64,000 nucleotides of DNA from Sepioteuthis lessoniana (GCA_963585895.1 OY757904.1:83083301-83147300); one strand, 5' to 3'. Positions 20,375-33,084 are shown, counted from the first letter of the stretch. Made by a program: numbers and translations. The notes: generated by a model from the sequence alone, not told the origin.

Positions 20375-22653
20375 CCATATCCGCTTTTCAGGTTATGAGT
20401 TAATAGTGATACTTTATTAGATTGTCGAGTTCTTCGTCCGCTCGTGATATAATCTTCTGGCTTAGGACTTCCCAATTTGACAGGTGGGTCTCTGATTCCT
20501 CAACTTGTTTGACGAGATGTTCTCCTGAATTGTTTTGGCTGTACTCAGGAATGTCTCTATTGCGAACATGGCTTCTTTTTAGACGAAGTAGTCCATAATC
20601 GGTCTGGACAAGTACTGCCCTTAGTGATAGAGTTTTCACCCTTTTGGCTGGACTAGTTTTGGGTGTCTTCAACCAAACAGGCTATCCTTCAGTAAAACAT
20701 TCACGTTCTCTAAATAGATGATGCTTGTCAAAATTGCTGCTTAATATTTTGTTGGCAGAATATATATTCATGAGAAATTGTTGGAATAAGTGTCCTGAGT
20801 TTCCTATTCTTAAACAACTCTACAGAACACTTGTCATGATGGAGTAGAGTATTGCGAAAGTTAAACAGTGCAATATATGAATCACTTGCTTTCTTGAAAA
20901 GATTCTCGACTGTCTAAACTGCACCTTCAGATTCACCGTTTCCTTATGAATGATGAAGGCTATTTGGAAGGTTTACAAACCAGAAACATTAGAGAACTCC
21001 AACAACTCTTTCGTTATGAACTGTGGGCTTTTATTGCTTGTGACAACCTCAGGTATACCATTTCGAGCAAATATTGATTTAAAATCGTCAACAACACTGC
21101 CTGTAGATGAGATATCTCTATCCATTAAGAATAATAGTCATGACTAATGGCTATCGATGTCCTTTCAGTTCGATAAAGTCCATTCATACCTTCTGCCATG
21201 AATAGTCTGGTAACTTGCTAATTTTGTAGGTGAATCCCATTAGTGCATGCGGACACGATGGATTCTGGGTGTTAATTCATTGAGACACTGAGTCTTTGAA
21301 AATGATAAAGGAGACTTGTTATCTTTTTCTATCAACAACTTTGATAGTTCTATCAAGAAGTTTGCAAACTTTTCATAACACCATATGACGACAAATGCTT
21401 CCATCTATATCTGCGCATATCTCTGCTCTGTTTCAGTGAGAATTTTCCATGCATATAATACAAGTCTCCAGTCATATCCGTCCTTCGAATGCATCTGCTG
21501 AGACCTTTGTTGGCTTGTCAACGCTATAATGTGACAGTAATACTGCAGAGATGTTTTTTCTTTGTAAAAATTTTCCTGATTCACACTTTCATTCAACTGA
21601 GAGTAATCTACACAAAGTCTGATCCTTGCAGCTCTTTTAGGAACTGCTCCAATGGGAGTACACCAGAGTCTTGGCGACTTCAATAGTTGTATAATTTTCT
21701 CTTTTACTAATCGTTTTAATTCGTCCTGGACGTTCTTCTTAATTGGGAGTGATATATGTCTAGGGGCGTCGATTCAGAAAGGTTGTGCGGTCTCTTCCAA
21801 ATAAATCTTGTAAACATACCTCAATTTCCCGAGGCCTGTGAACACAATGGGCAAGTCTTTTTTATATTGGTAACCAATATTCTTTATTGTATTAACTTTG
21901 CTCAATAAATTGAAAGCTTTCATTGCTGGTCCACCCAATTATCATTCTACTAAGTCTTGCACAACGTACAGTTCTTGTTTTCCAAAAACTCAGTGTGGTA
22001 TCTACGCTCACAAGGAATTTTATTTCCTATTGACCTGGTCCGTATAACCTTTGGTTTGTAAGTTTTATTATGCGAAAATTATTCCAGAAGAACTGGTCTT
22101 CTACTACAGTCACATCTGCGCCAGTATCAAGTCTAAAATTGACCATTCTGCTTCAGACTTTGGTGCTCACTTCTATCTTTTCTTCTATCTTCGAGTTCTT
22201 TTATCTTCATTTCGTGCATTTTTTCCATGTACCAAAACCTAAGAAATGGTTTTCTTCATCAACTCCCCTAACTTTTGAATTCTTCTTCTTGTGACTGAAT
22301 CTTTTTAAAAAATGTGTTTGAATTTTCGCCAGTTGTTTGCACCATTTCCTGATTAGGACATCGTCTCGGGAGGTAGAATATTTGCATAAAAAATTTTTGC
22401 ATAAAAAAATGCCTCATTGCCATTTCTTTGAATAAAATGAGAAAAATATAGTTACTGTTCTGAGAGAAAATCTGTCATTTTCTTTTTCATATTATTGAAA
22501 ATCTTCCGCTTTTTTTAAAAAATCGAAATACGTGTATGCAGAGCGATACCTATTGTCTCTTTCAATAGGAAAAAAAGTTCGTTGTTTTCGTTTTAGAGTG
22601 ATGTCTTCCTAAAGAATTTGTTCGAAACGTTCAAATGACTACTTCTGACACTA
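20375..22653 (-). mobile_element. Gypsy-M pol remnant (Ty3/gypsy)
   Basis: Reading on the minus strand: primer-binding and leader region (22,400-22,653), degenerate zinc knuckle, aspartic protease 'FRLDTGADVTVVED' (about 22,080-22,145), RT pieces including 'RIRLCVDYSQLNESVNQE' (about 21,565-21,620), an RNase H trace, integrase C-terminal half ('DPYIALFNYRNTPLHHDK' region, about 20,830-20,890) and the polyprotein tail 'KTPKTSPAKRVKTLSLRAVL' to 20,400. gag is essentially missing and there are many frameshifts. The same deleted structure recurs at 39,483-42,370, so both derive from one insertion by segmental duplication. Confidence 0.85.
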
Positions 22654-22728
22654 TGTAGTATTATGGGGTTTGACAGTATGGCATTGATAAATAATGATAA
22701 TGCAGTGTCAGCTTTAAGCATTGGTTTA

Positions 22729-24842
22729 AGTTGTAGGAGCCTTACCCATCTTACCATAATGGACTCTTCTCACCGTTATTAGTACGGAGAGATTTCGCTA
22801 CCAAGAGGCAGATTAATATCGGTGTTATCCGAACAGTACGAGGCTTCTTACTTTTTCTATATAACTCTACCTTTCTTGTGTAATATAATCTATTATCAAA
22901 TGCCCGTATTTGTGTTTTCATTAGTGACCCTTTCCGGCGCCACAACATACTGGCGACGAGGAACTCGAACGAAAAAAGGGGACTCTCCAACAAGCAAAGG
23001 GGTTAATCGCACAACATACTGGCGAAGATACATCGCAACAACAAAGAGATACCCAACTACAAGTTGTTAAAGAATCTACAACAAAGTTCCAGCATACAAC
23101 GAACCGAACAAGATTTTTGTTAAACAACTACAAGGTATCAAATTGTACAAACGACAGAGTGTGTCGGATAGCGGATATTTAAAAATAACCTGCAAGTAAG
23201 ATTGTCACGTAATCAAAAAGGGATTTTCATATTTTTCTTTCTTCTCACTTCAGAGAGAAAAATTTAATTCGGCGCTTACAGTTTTGTGTTGTACAAAAAA
23301 CACACACATAGTAATTATTCTTGATTTCTGGGGATATTTACTGAAAAAAAACTCCCCCCACTCCAGAAAAAAAATATTTTTGAATAGAAATTTTTTTTAA
23401 GTCTAAAAGAAATGGAAGACCTTAAAGAAATGTTTGCACTAATGATGAAGTTCTAAATGGAGTCTCAATAAAAAAAATAAGGAAAAACTCCTTCAACTTC
23501 AGAAAGAAAACGAAGAAAGAATCTTAAAAAACGAGGAAAAACAACAACGGTTCTTCCTTGAATTGCAAAAACAACAAGAAGCACTTTTTAAAAGTCCAAG
23601 TAATAACCAGTCTACAGATTGTACTACTATTTTCACTCAAAATGCAGTGTGGAACGCACTTGAAACATTTTCCTACGCACCAGATGAGGATAAGACCTTT
23701 GATGCATATTACAGAAGATATGAAGATATCTATATTACCGACCATGTCGATTGAACTGATGCAAAAAAACGTCCTGCAACTTCTACGAAAGCTAGGAACT
23801 ATGGAACACAACAAGTTCGTAGATTATATCATACCAAAAAAAACTTGCGAACTTGGCTTTTTAGAAACCGTTAAATTACAGTCAGAATTATTCAGCTCCA
23901 AAACGTCTCTATTCCACAAAAGATGGAAATGTCTCAACTTAACAAAAAGGGACAGTGATGATTATTTAGGGTTTGCCTCAGTCATCAGTAAAAACTGCGA
24001 CGATTTTAAACTAGGCAAATTGTCAGCGGATAACTTCAAATGTCTGAAAAAAATTAAGATGGATCTAAAAGATAGTTTTCCCGAAGTATCTTCAGCTGGT
24101 CTTGGCAAATGTACTAAAATTAAGGAAAAATTTGAACTGAAGGAAAATACACGCCCCATTTTTAGAAAGAAGCGAAACGTACCATTCGCCGCGACCAAAG
24201 AAATAAATAAAGAGCTAGACCGATTAGTGAATATGGGCATATCGTAAAAAGTGGAATTCATCAATAAGCTACGCCCGAAACAAAATAAGCTACGAAATAC
24301 CACATTAGCGCCTAAAGAAACGGTTCAACCCGGGAGAAAAAATACTTTAAAACATATCAAAATAACACGTCCTGTTGGAAACGTGTAATAAATAAAGAAC
24401 CAGTTACAGAAACGCTGTTTGAACGATTCCAACGACGTACAACAAACAGAAGAAGAGCCAATAGACACTATTTTCGACATGTTCGATTTAGATCCTCCTC
24501 AATCAACACGTGAAAAATGTCGGTCAGGGAGAAATAGGAAATTCATCGACCCATTGATGATCGACCCAAAAAGAAAAAAATATTAACAGCACTTTTACGA
24601 AGTAAACGGCTTGGAGTAGGGGTGCTGTTGGGAGCTTTACCAATCTTACCATAATGGACTCTTCTCACCGTTATTAGTACTGAGAGATTTCGCTGCCAAG
24701 AGGCAGATCAATATCGGTGTTATCCGAACAGTACGAGACTTCTTACCTTTTCTATGTAACTCTATCTTTCTTGTGTAATATAATCTGCTATCTAATATCC
24801 GTGTTTGTGTTTTCATTAGTGACCCTTTCCGGGTCCACAACA
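22729..24842 (+). mobile_element. Compact LTR retrotransposon N, nested and internally deleted
   Basis: The two LTRs, 22,729-22,947 (219 bp) and 24,626-24,842 (217 bp), align over their whole length with fewer than about 20 differences. The 3' LTR runs TGTTGGGAGC...CCACAACA, and the element is flanked by a 5-bp duplication GTTTA (22,724-22,728 and 24,843-24,847). A primer-binding-like 'tactggcgacgaggaa' follows the 5' LTR, and a purine-rich 'ggagtagggg' precedes the 3' LTR. The interior of only about 1.7 kb holds a gag piece ('FDAYYRRYEDIYITDH', about 23,698-23,748) fused after deletions to the RT N-terminal region (about 23,900-24,245). Most of pol is gone, so it needed helper proteins or was deleted after insertion. 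Confidence 0.9.
23558..24247 (+). pseudogene. gag/pol remnant of element N
   Basis: A 229-codon frame whose second half reads as the start of a gypsy RT ('GLGKCTKIKEKFELKENTRP', then 'KEINKELDRLVNMG', ending in a stop). The gag-like stretch is in a different frame at 23,563-23,754, so a frameshift separates them. The RT catalytic motifs are absent. Confidence 0.7.
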
Positions 24843-24974
24843 GTTTATTAGGCCGGAAAGACATAAAAGTCTACGAATTGGTTTTTACATGCGGAACTAA
24901 AAACTACTCTTATGAAACAGAAGAGGTCTTATATTACTATTCTAAGATCTAGGGTAGGTAACTTTTTATTACAT

Positions 24975-25500
24975 AATAAGTATCTCTATAGGTAAGTTTT
25001 GGAGAGAAGCTAGCAGCCCCTTACCACTCTATCAGAAGGGTGGCGCATAACTGTAAATAACCTACGAGTAAAGACGTCGATGGTTGATTGCTAAGTCTAG
25101 TAGGAAGGGCACACTCGAGGCCTACCGTGGTATCAAAGGCACGGGTCTGATCGGGTGGGTCAAGTCTCTGAATATGGTCATCAGTCGAAGATGCCTGACA
25201 TCGGAGCCGGCGAGGCCTAGCATTTGCGTCACGCGGCTAATACTAATATTCCTCGAACATCATGCGGCTGTCCTCAAAGGCTCTAACCCTCCTCGAGGGA
25301 ACTAGATTTATTGCCTGGCGCCTGAGACACCCGTTTTTAGGAGAATTGCGACAAAGCCCGAGGTATGTTGTAAATGCTGGGCACGTGTGTATTACGGTCC
25401 TGCAAACGGACCCGTCTTAAAAAAGCCCTCTTGCTATATTCTCCCGCTTAGTGGGTTGCGCGACTAATACCGTTGAATATTAAATTGATATTAACCTTAT
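24975..25500 (+). mobile_element. Gypsy-P LTR, 3'-truncated
   Basis: Collinear with 10,371-10,900: 'agcactctatcagaagg'-like, 'cagtcgaagatgcctgaca' and 'gcgcgactaataccgttg'-like stretches are shared. The LTR end and leader are missing; the next sequence is gag. Confidence 0.65.
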
Positions 25501-26085
25501 TAAAAGTAAAAAGATTTTGCTTTGTTTTGGTCTGACCGCACTAACAGATCCAGAAATAAGATTGAGATTGCTAACAAAATTAGAACAAGACCCAAAGATA
25601 ACACATCAAAATCTCGCAGTTGAGTGACAACGTATTTTAAATTGGGGAACGACATATTTTCATATTCACGCAGACCGGCATAAATCAAAAGGTAGCAAAA
25701 AAGAAAACCTCTCTTTAATTTAATCCCTGCTTTAATTTTGGCGAATTACATTTATTTAAAAGTTTTCCTTTAAAAAACACACTGTGTAAAAATTGTGGGA
25801 ATAAAGGATATAAATTTTCCATTGTAGAAATAAGCAGAAAAGTAAAACGAAAAATAAAAATTTGATCCATTGTACTATTGAATTGTAAGTAGTCGAGACA
25901 ATAAAAAGAAAATATATGAATGTTTGACTAAATTATAAAAATCTCAATTTTCAATTAGACACAGGTTCAGACTTAACAATAATAAACGCTGAAACCTGGA
26001 AAAGAATTAACAGACCAACAGTAATTACTTCTAAAAAAATCGCCAGACGGGTGACAGGAAGTAAACCAAAACTCTTAGGTAAAAT
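25501..26085 (+). mobile_element. Gypsy-P gag-protease fragment
   Basis: Broken frames include a gag C-terminal piece (words shared with 57,770-57,870), then the retropepsin core 'FQLDTGSDLTIINAETW' around 25,950-26,000 with the DTG triad intact but upstream and downstream frames broken. Mariner sequence begins at about 26,086. Confidence 0.7.
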
Positions 26086-26611
26086 TGTTTGGGTGTCAAT
26101 CCAAGGACAGTGTAGAGGATTAATTACATTAGTGAATACGAAGCTATGGCTGCTCGGCAGCTTCAATCTGATCATTCTAATCAGAAGTCTCGATTTTCTT
26201 GTTCAGATTCAGGTTATGATCAACAACTATCCCAGCAAGTCAATCAGTTCTTTAGCCAAAGACATTAGATTGTCTCAGTTTCTTATAAGGCTGGTAGTGT
26301 ATAAAGACATTTGCTATTTCTCATATAAGATAAGAGAAGGCCAATTTTCATATCTTATATTTCAAGTTTTCTGTCAAGATTACATGCTGAACTCAAAGAA
26401 CAAACATTGGCTTGCCCTGTCTCCACATGATTTACTTATAATGATAAAAACCAAACGCCAAATCCACATCATGATCTTTGCGATGGTCACAAGTGATAGT
26501 GAACTTATGCCTTCATTTATCTTTCCACTTGGCCTCAGACTCAATTTGGAGGCCTACATCATATACCTAAGTGAATTAGTTCTGACATGGATCGACAGGA
26601 CACTACCTTTC
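26086..26611 (+). mobile_element. Mariner-family transposase fragment
   Basis: The ORF region 26,340-26,600 reads 'QDYMLNSKNKHWLALSPHDL', then 'MVTSDSELMPSFIFPLGLRL' and 'EAYIIYLSELVLTWIDRT', the middle of a mariner transposase. It has no termini and no TIRs and is fused to gypsy-P on the left and to repeat C on the right. Confidence 0.75.
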
Positions 26612-26965
26612 GTTAATTCAAGCGCTGTAGTCCGTATCTGGGATTTCAAATAGGAGGGGAGGACCAAGGAGGAGTTGTTCGAGGGAAGAGGGTGGAAGAC
26701 CGTTGTAGACAAGAGGAAGGAGTGAGAAATGTTGTATCTTTTTTTAATATGTAGGGTCACCATGCCGTTTTTCGTTTGGTCGATTCTAATTTCGAGCCTA
26801 GCTGTTCTTGAGTTCACTCTTGTTGTGTTTGGGAATTTGTGTAGATATCTGGTAGTAGGGTTGGGCGTCCCACTGTCCCACGGAAAGTAGTTTTAGTTGA
26901 GTTCCGACGAGGTAAGGAGATAAATGACAATGAAACCTGTTCCTCTTGTTTGAAGGTAAAGATAT
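26612..26965 (-). repeat. Repeat C (interspersed, LINE-associated)
   Basis: About 350 bp, collinear with 60,568-60,925. On the minus strand a short frame reads 'NSRTARLEIRIDQTKNGM'. In both places it lies next to R2-like LINE sequence in the same orientation, so it may be part of that element or a separate repeat often found with it. Confidence 0.55.
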
Positions 26966-27594
26966 TGGGTTGAGCATATACCATTTGCTCGTATGGTCAA
27001 ATTTGAATTTCTTGTACAATTTCTAGTGGATCACTTTGCCTACCAAATCCCGTTTAGTCTTATACTTTTTCTGTGCTAATTTGCTGCATTCGTTGATTTT
27101 GTAATTGATCGTTTTCTCTCTATCACCACATAAGCTACATCTGCTGTTTCTATTCATTCTTAATTTTTTCTTTCATCTCCTCTTGTTTGATGGTCTCAGC
27201 TTCCAATATACTCAAGTATTTGTAAGATCCCTTTTCTACGAGCGTTCTAATTTTATCTTGATTTGGTAGTTTCATTCCGTTGTAAATGTCGTCTGCTGCA
27301 TTTCATTACTAGGATACCGCATTTTTCTATACTAAGTTCCATTCCTATGTTCTGACTGGGTATATGCCTCTTTGTATCTTCGCTTCAGCTAAGCTTCTCC
27401 CTCCTGCTGTCAATTCCACTTTCCAGATTTTCATGGTTTTCTCGATAAAGTTTATGACTTCAACTGATATTTTGTACATTCTAACATAGTTTATAATCCA
27501 GTTTTGACAGATCATATCATATTTGTAGTCAATACAAGCCGAATAGAAGGACGTTTTTTTTCCACAAGTTAAACAATCAGAAGCAGCGTGGTGA
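26966..27594 (-). mobile_element. R2/R4-type LINE fragment
   Basis: On the minus strand there are scattered pieces of an RT with restriction-like endonuclease: the conserved region around 'HKWYMLNP' near 26,970, the CCHC-domain region, and RT C-terminal parts around 27,160-27,560. It is more decayed than 45,870-47,420. It adjoins the 5' end of an RTE LINE in all three places it occurs. Confidence 0.65.
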
Positions 27595-30500
27595 GTGTGA
27601 AGTAAGTCGGGTAAGCCCAACGTCGGGTCAACGGCGAAATTCACCTGAGACTAGGCGGAAGAACTCCACAGGTCAACGGCCGGGATCACATAGTTCAGTC
27701 GGGAAACTACTGCTACTCATCTATAAGTGTGGCCTTTGTTGGTGAGATAAAATACAGCTATCAAAAGATTACCCTGACTCTCACTCAAACTATATGTTCA
27801 AGCCACTTTGCTCTTCACGTCAGTAAACAAAGAGTGCATTCTGTTGAGGCTGGAGTTCTGGCATCACTGTTCGAAAAATCACCAACACAACTCAAACACA
27901 AACAAACACTACTTAAATGTAAAAGCATGACATTTAATATTAGAACTTTAAATAGAATAAACCAACTACCAGAACTGACAGCGTCTATGTCTGAGCATAA
28001 TATAGACATAGTATGCGTACAAGAACACAGATATCATCATAATGAAGTAGGAATAAAATACCACGATTCTAGCAATGGATGGACATTTATCTGAGCACCT
28101 GCATGGAAAAGCTCCGTCAATGCCGTCATAGGGGATATAGGAAAGCTTCTCACTCATCGAGCCATAAAATTACTTAAAAGCATCGAGAAAATACAACTCA
28201 GAATGATGGTAGCTACGTTTAACGGCGACTCCAGCACAACGATCATATCCTATTACAGTCCTACAAATGCAAGTGATGAAACTGACCTCATCAACTTCTA
28301 TAACGAGCTATCCTCCCTAGTTGGTATGATCCTCAAACACAACATTCTAATCATCGGTGGAGACAGGAATGCTCAAATAGATAAAAACCAACCCACAAAT
28401 TCAGCTTACATAACTTGTCTAACAGAAATGGGGAATATCTAACAGATTTCTTACTTGAAAATCGACAAATATGCATTAATATTAAATTTTAGAAATAGAA
28501 CAGGAAACTATGGACCAACACTTACGCAAAAATGCTAAAGCATAGATAGAAATTCGATACTCTTCAGGATATGTCCGAAAAACTTACTTCGAATGACGAG
28601 TATGAGAACTTCGTCCATGCTCATATGGAAAGGGTGCAGAATACATACCAACCAAACTAAGAGACAAACATAGAGTTCCATAGAAGGCAGTAGCAGTTAG
28701 GGAAAAACGAGAAAACGTGAAAACAGCATCCCTATGTAACAAAAGGAAGTCAACTAATACCAACTTACGAAGGAACAAAATTAACTAATTACCACATAAC
28801 AAAAAGAACAAATAGAATGCATTCAAGGCCACATCAATAAAATTAGAAACTCTGTAGAAGATAGACAATCTTGCAGCGCGTGGCAGACAGTAAATGAAGT
28901 GAATAAAAAGAAGAGCACCTCCAGAACCAGACTAAAAGTTGCCAACCAAGAAAAATGAATGAAAATTTGAAAAGAACATTCCAAAAATCTGCTAGGAAAA
29001 TCCTTTAAAGTTACAGATAAACCAATCAAGATAATTAATAATTAACTCGACATCAAACTAGGACAGCTTACCCAAGGAGAACTCGACGTAGTACTAACAA
29101 AATTAAAAACAGGAAAGCTGGCGGACTCGATGAAATACCATCAGATGTATGGAAGAAAAGGAAATTCGACGACGTATTGCTTCGATAGTACAACGCCGTA
29201 TATAACCAGAACACATTAGAAAGATGGGCAAAAGACGGCATTCTCCCTTTCCCACGCAACGGAGATCTCGGAATACCAAAAACTACCAGGGTATAACCCT
29301 CACATCCATAGTGTGAAATATCTATAATGTTCTGCTACTAAAACGCATCCAACCAGAAATTGAGAAAATATATAATTAGGAAATATCAAAAGTTTTAAGA
29401 GAAACCGATCCAAAACATCACAGATTCTGACAAACCATAGACTCATAGAAAGAATTCGTGCAAAACACCTCGTGGTGTAACTCATATTTATAAATATCTC
29501 CATGGTATCTGACTCCTTATACAAAGGGAAGATGAAGCAAATACTTCTAGCCTATGATGTACCCAAAGAAACTGTTGCTGCCATAATGATGCTCTATAAA
29601 AACACGAAATTAAAAGTTCGCAAACTATATGGAGGCACAGATTTCTTTGTAATTGTTGCTAATGTTCTGCTAGACCCATATTTGTTCATAATGGACACAG
29701 ACTGCGTACTTCAAACCTCGATAGATCTATTGAAAGAATATGGTTTTACTCTACAAAAGGCAAGAAGCCGACGATACTCCGCACAAACGATTACGAACGC
29801 AGACTACGCATGTAACATAGTGTGTCTGACAAATACACCAAACCAAGCCGAATCCCTGCTGCATATTCTGGAGCTGGCAACAGGTGGCATTAGCCTCTAT
29901 GTTAATGCAGACAAAACGGAGTACATATGCTTTAATCAAAAAGGAGATATCTCTTAAATTAGTGAACAAGTTCAGTTACCTCGAAAGCAACGTCTCATCA
30001 ACTGAAATGTGAGATTAGCGAAGGCGTGGACTGCTATCAACAGGTTGTAGATCATATGGAAGTCAAACATATCCGATAAAATAAAACACCATTTTTTTCA
30101 ATCAGCGGTCATGTGGATTCTACTATATGCATTCAAAACATGGACGCTGAAGAAGTACACAGGGAAAAGGTAGACGGAAATTGCACCAGAATACTACGAG
30201 CTATATTAAACAAATCCTGGAAGTAACATCACAAAAAGCAACACCTGTGTGGCCACCTACTTCTCATCTGTAAAACCATCCAAATAAGAAAGATAAGACG
30301 TGTGGGACACTACTGGAAAAGTAAGAACGAACTCATAAGCGACATTTTCCTATGGACCCCTTCAAACGTGCGTGCAAGTGTTCGACGACCAACTAGAATC
30401 TATCGACAACAGCTCTGTGTGAACACAGATTGTAATCTAGAGAACCTGCCAGAAATGATGGATGACAGAGACGAATGGTGAGATGAGGAGAGAGAGAATC

Positions 30501-30690
30501 AGGAAATCAGTGCTAGCGGAACGATTTCATGATCCTGATGATATGTGCTTAACGGCTACTGGAGTGCTCAATTCATTAGAAGAGATTTGCATTACACGAG
30601 TGGCAACCGGTAATTTCTCGCGAGAGTGCTCAACCCATGTCTTGGGGGGGGCACATATATTCAGAGAGACTGTTTCGTTGTATCACGAGA
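27595..30690 (+). mobile_element. RTE-type LINE, near full length but dead
   Basis: Collinear with a full RTE element: 5' region (27,595-27,730, GC-richer), N-terminal part ('SSHFALHVSKQRVHS'), AP-endonuclease domain ('MTFNIRTLNRINQLPELTAS', 'IDIVCVQEHRYHH' with the catalytic Glu, 'MMVATFNGDSSTTIISYYSP', 'IIGGDRNAQID' where the usual GDMN Met is Arg), linker, RT ('KMKQILLAYDVPKETVAAIM' from 29,530; a degraded RT catalytic region near 29,800 where 'ADYACNIVCL' replaces the expected A-D-Y-A-D-D) and C-terminus ('MMDDRDEW' near 30,460). Many stops, frameshifts and loss of the second catalytic Asp make it inactive. Confidence 0.85.
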
Positions 30691-31319
30691 AGTGATGGGT
30701 AAATTGAACTACTTTCAATTTCTTTAAACAATCTATCCGATTTGTAAAAGTTTTCGGACTAAAACTGACTTCTCAGTACGCATTACACATTCTTCAGTAA
30801 ATTTCACATTGTTTGCACTTCTCAACTGCCAAATAATAATGAACCACCTCTGTTCAAGCCTCTGTTTGACTTATTACGATTTTCAATAATCTCAATAAAT
30901 ATTTCTGCGTGATTAAAATAATTTTTGCTCTTAACCAATTTACAACTATGTAGAATTTATGTTTATGACAACATATTCGGAGGAAATTTTTATTTCTTAC
31001 TTTTACTTTCATTCTTTTGTTGTTTTTTTTGGGGGGGTGGAGAAGGAGTGGGTTAGCCTTTTACAAAAACAATCACATCCTTTACTGACAGACACTCGTA
31101 TATATTACTTTCAGAGAATAATACATGTCTGAAGATGGTGATTCAACTGATTAAACTATGAGAGAACCACACACTAAAATTTATTGTTTCATCGATTCCT
31201 CATTTTCTGTTTAATTTTTTTCGATAGTCATTATATTTGTTTAGCATATCTTATTTTGAGTTTTGTTGGTTGTTTGAATCTCATGGCATATCAACTTTTG
31301 TAGGTTATATAATGCCAAA

Positions 31320-31630
31320 TCCATTTTTATATAAATAATCAGTTCTACTTCAAACAATTCCGTTTAGCAGGAGTGCACAGTTTAACTGTCAAAAACATTT
31401 CTATTTCAAGCTCTTCAGTTTATTCAAAAGGTTCAGTTTAGTATAGATTTTGTTTACACTCAGTTAAATGTCAGTACAGTTCTATATCAAACAATTAAGT
31501 CTAGCGTAGATACAGCTTCAATATCAAAAACAGTTCCATTTCAAACAATTCAATTTAGCATAAGAACGCATTTTAAATGTAAGCACAGAGTTTGATTATC
31601 AAAAACATTTTATTTCAAGCTATTCAGTTT
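31320..31630. repeat. Degenerate ~60-bp tandem repeat
   Basis: About five imperfect units around 'caattcagtttagcata' and 'tgtcaaaaacatttctattt'. Near-identical to 50,690-50,990 upstream of copy 3. Confidence 0.65.
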
Positions 31631-31639
31631 TTGTGAATT

Positions 31640-31735
31640 GAATTACCACGACCAGAAAATCCGCTGAACACCGACGCATGACGTACGGGAACACTGGACA
31701 GCTGTTTCGACCTTATTAGGTCTCATCAGTAGAAA
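31640..31735 (-). ncRNA. Hammerhead-ribozyme-like motif, stem I decayed
   Basis: The minus strand carries, in order, CTGATGA (31,723-31,729), stem II GACC/GGTC with a 6-nt loop (31,709-31,722), GAAA (31,705-31,708), a very short stem III from the palindrome ACAGCTGT (31,698-31,705) and the cleavage triplet GTC (31,697-31,699). This is the minimal type I hammerhead layout known from Penelope-like elements and schistosome satellites. Stem I is poor: the base next to CTGATGA mismatches the base after the cleavage site, because the sequence beyond 31,731 is host flank, i.e. the element is truncated or joined here. Self-cleavage as a monomer is unlikely. Confidence 0.6.
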
Positions 31736-32488
31736 TACGAATTATGCCGTCAACATGAATATATTTCAAATTTGGAAGCAAGTATTCATGCTAAATAGAA
31801 AGACAGTTTAGAATTCTTTCAATGAAATTAGATTTTTTTTGTTTTTTGTGTAATGATTATTATTCACACCATCATATTGTCTTTTTCAACAATTCTCAAA
31901 ATCTTCTTAAATATTTCCATTTTGTAAAATAAATTCTTTTCGATATTCATTGGGATTCTTTAATTAATGAAAAAGAAAAGATTTCTATTTGGAAACAAAC
32001 TTTCATCTGCTTTACAAACGAATAACAAAACATGAAAAGAGCGCGTAAAAAGAGCGAATATGTTATAATTTATTTCTATAGTAATGTAAGTATTCACACT
32101 TTCTTAAATTTCTTTCAGAGGTTTTGTTTTCTTTAATTCATTTACGGGTACTTGATGGAGTGTTATTTCCATGGCTATTAGAGTTACGTTTTGTCTATTC
32201 ATTTTTAAAATAATCAGATTTTTATTTTCTTTGTCTGATGAATTTCAATAGTGCTATCATATTGATATTTCAACACAATACATTTGCCTTTTTCAACAAT
32301 TCTCAAACTATCTTAAACATTTCTCTTTTGTAAAATCAATTCTCTTACATATTTTATGGGATTATTTAATTCATAAAAACAAAATTTTCTATTACGAAGA
32401 AATAACAACACATCCAAACAATTTATCTCGAGTTACAGTGTTAAAGTTTATTTTACACATGTACACTTAACGACAGGCCATTTGATTC

Positions 32489-32528
32489 TATATAAAAACT
32501 CTGATTTTCTTCAAACGACCTCTCAGTC
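32489..32528 (+). promoter_or_regulatory. Core promoter of repeat-gene copy 2 (TATA + Inr)
   Basis: TATATAAAA at 32,489-32,497 and TCAGTC at 32,523-32,528, with identical spacing to copy 1. Candidate start A at 32,525. Confidence 0.65.
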
Positions 32529-32579
32529 CAACGTTTCTCTCTACAAGATATTCTCATTCCTATTCTCAAAACCTCAAAT
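32525..32579 (+). other. Non-coding exon 1 of copy 2 (inferred)
   Basis: Same sequence as exon 1 of copy 1, with the same donor-like GTAAAT at 32,580. Intron 1 would end at the CAG at 33,076-33,078, after a long T-rich stretch with TTTTG units (33,028-33,075). Confidence 0.45.
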
Positions 32580-33084
32580 GTAAATGTTCATACTTTCTTA
32601 ATTTCACTTTATCCTCCTCGTTATTCTCATTAATTTCAACTTAAGTGTTTTTCGTTTAAATTCTTTTATATCATTCTAACATATATTCATACATTTTTTT
32701 TATCAATAAGAGTTCTTGGACGCCTTGTTTTATCAACAATCAAACTTTAAAAATGATTTTCCAGATTGAATCATTTCTATACCCAGATAAACAGGGGACA
32801 CATGAGGAAGGCCAGAGGATACAGTGGCAGAAACGTTGTGAAAAAGCAATTAAGACGAAGACAAAAGTCCGAAAAAACTTATTGAAAAAATCATCAAGCA
32901 TCGTCTCAGAAATTAAGACAATTAATATTCATATATATTTTATATTTACGAAGTATAGGTCTATAAAAAATTTCTTTCTCAATGGAACTTGAGAGTTTTC
33001 AAATCAAGAAGTTGAATGTGTTTTCACCGATTTTTTTTTGTTTTGTTTTGTTTTGTTTGTTTGTTTTTTTTGGTTCAGATCGGC

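Larger units (their letters stand above)
22654..24973 (-). mobile_element. Gypsy-M 5' LTR, split by a nested LTR element
   Basis: LTR sequence 22,654-22,728 resumes at 24,843-24,973. The uninterrupted form at 10,212-10,230 reads straight through the break ('attggtttattaggcc'). Confidence 0.7.
30691..32488. other. Duplicated upstream flank of repeat-gene copy 2
   Basis: No gene. Collinear with the flank of copy 1, plus an inserted stretch of degenerate ~60-bp repeats (31,320-31,630) and a Penelope-like tail (31,640-31,735). Confidence 0.65.
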
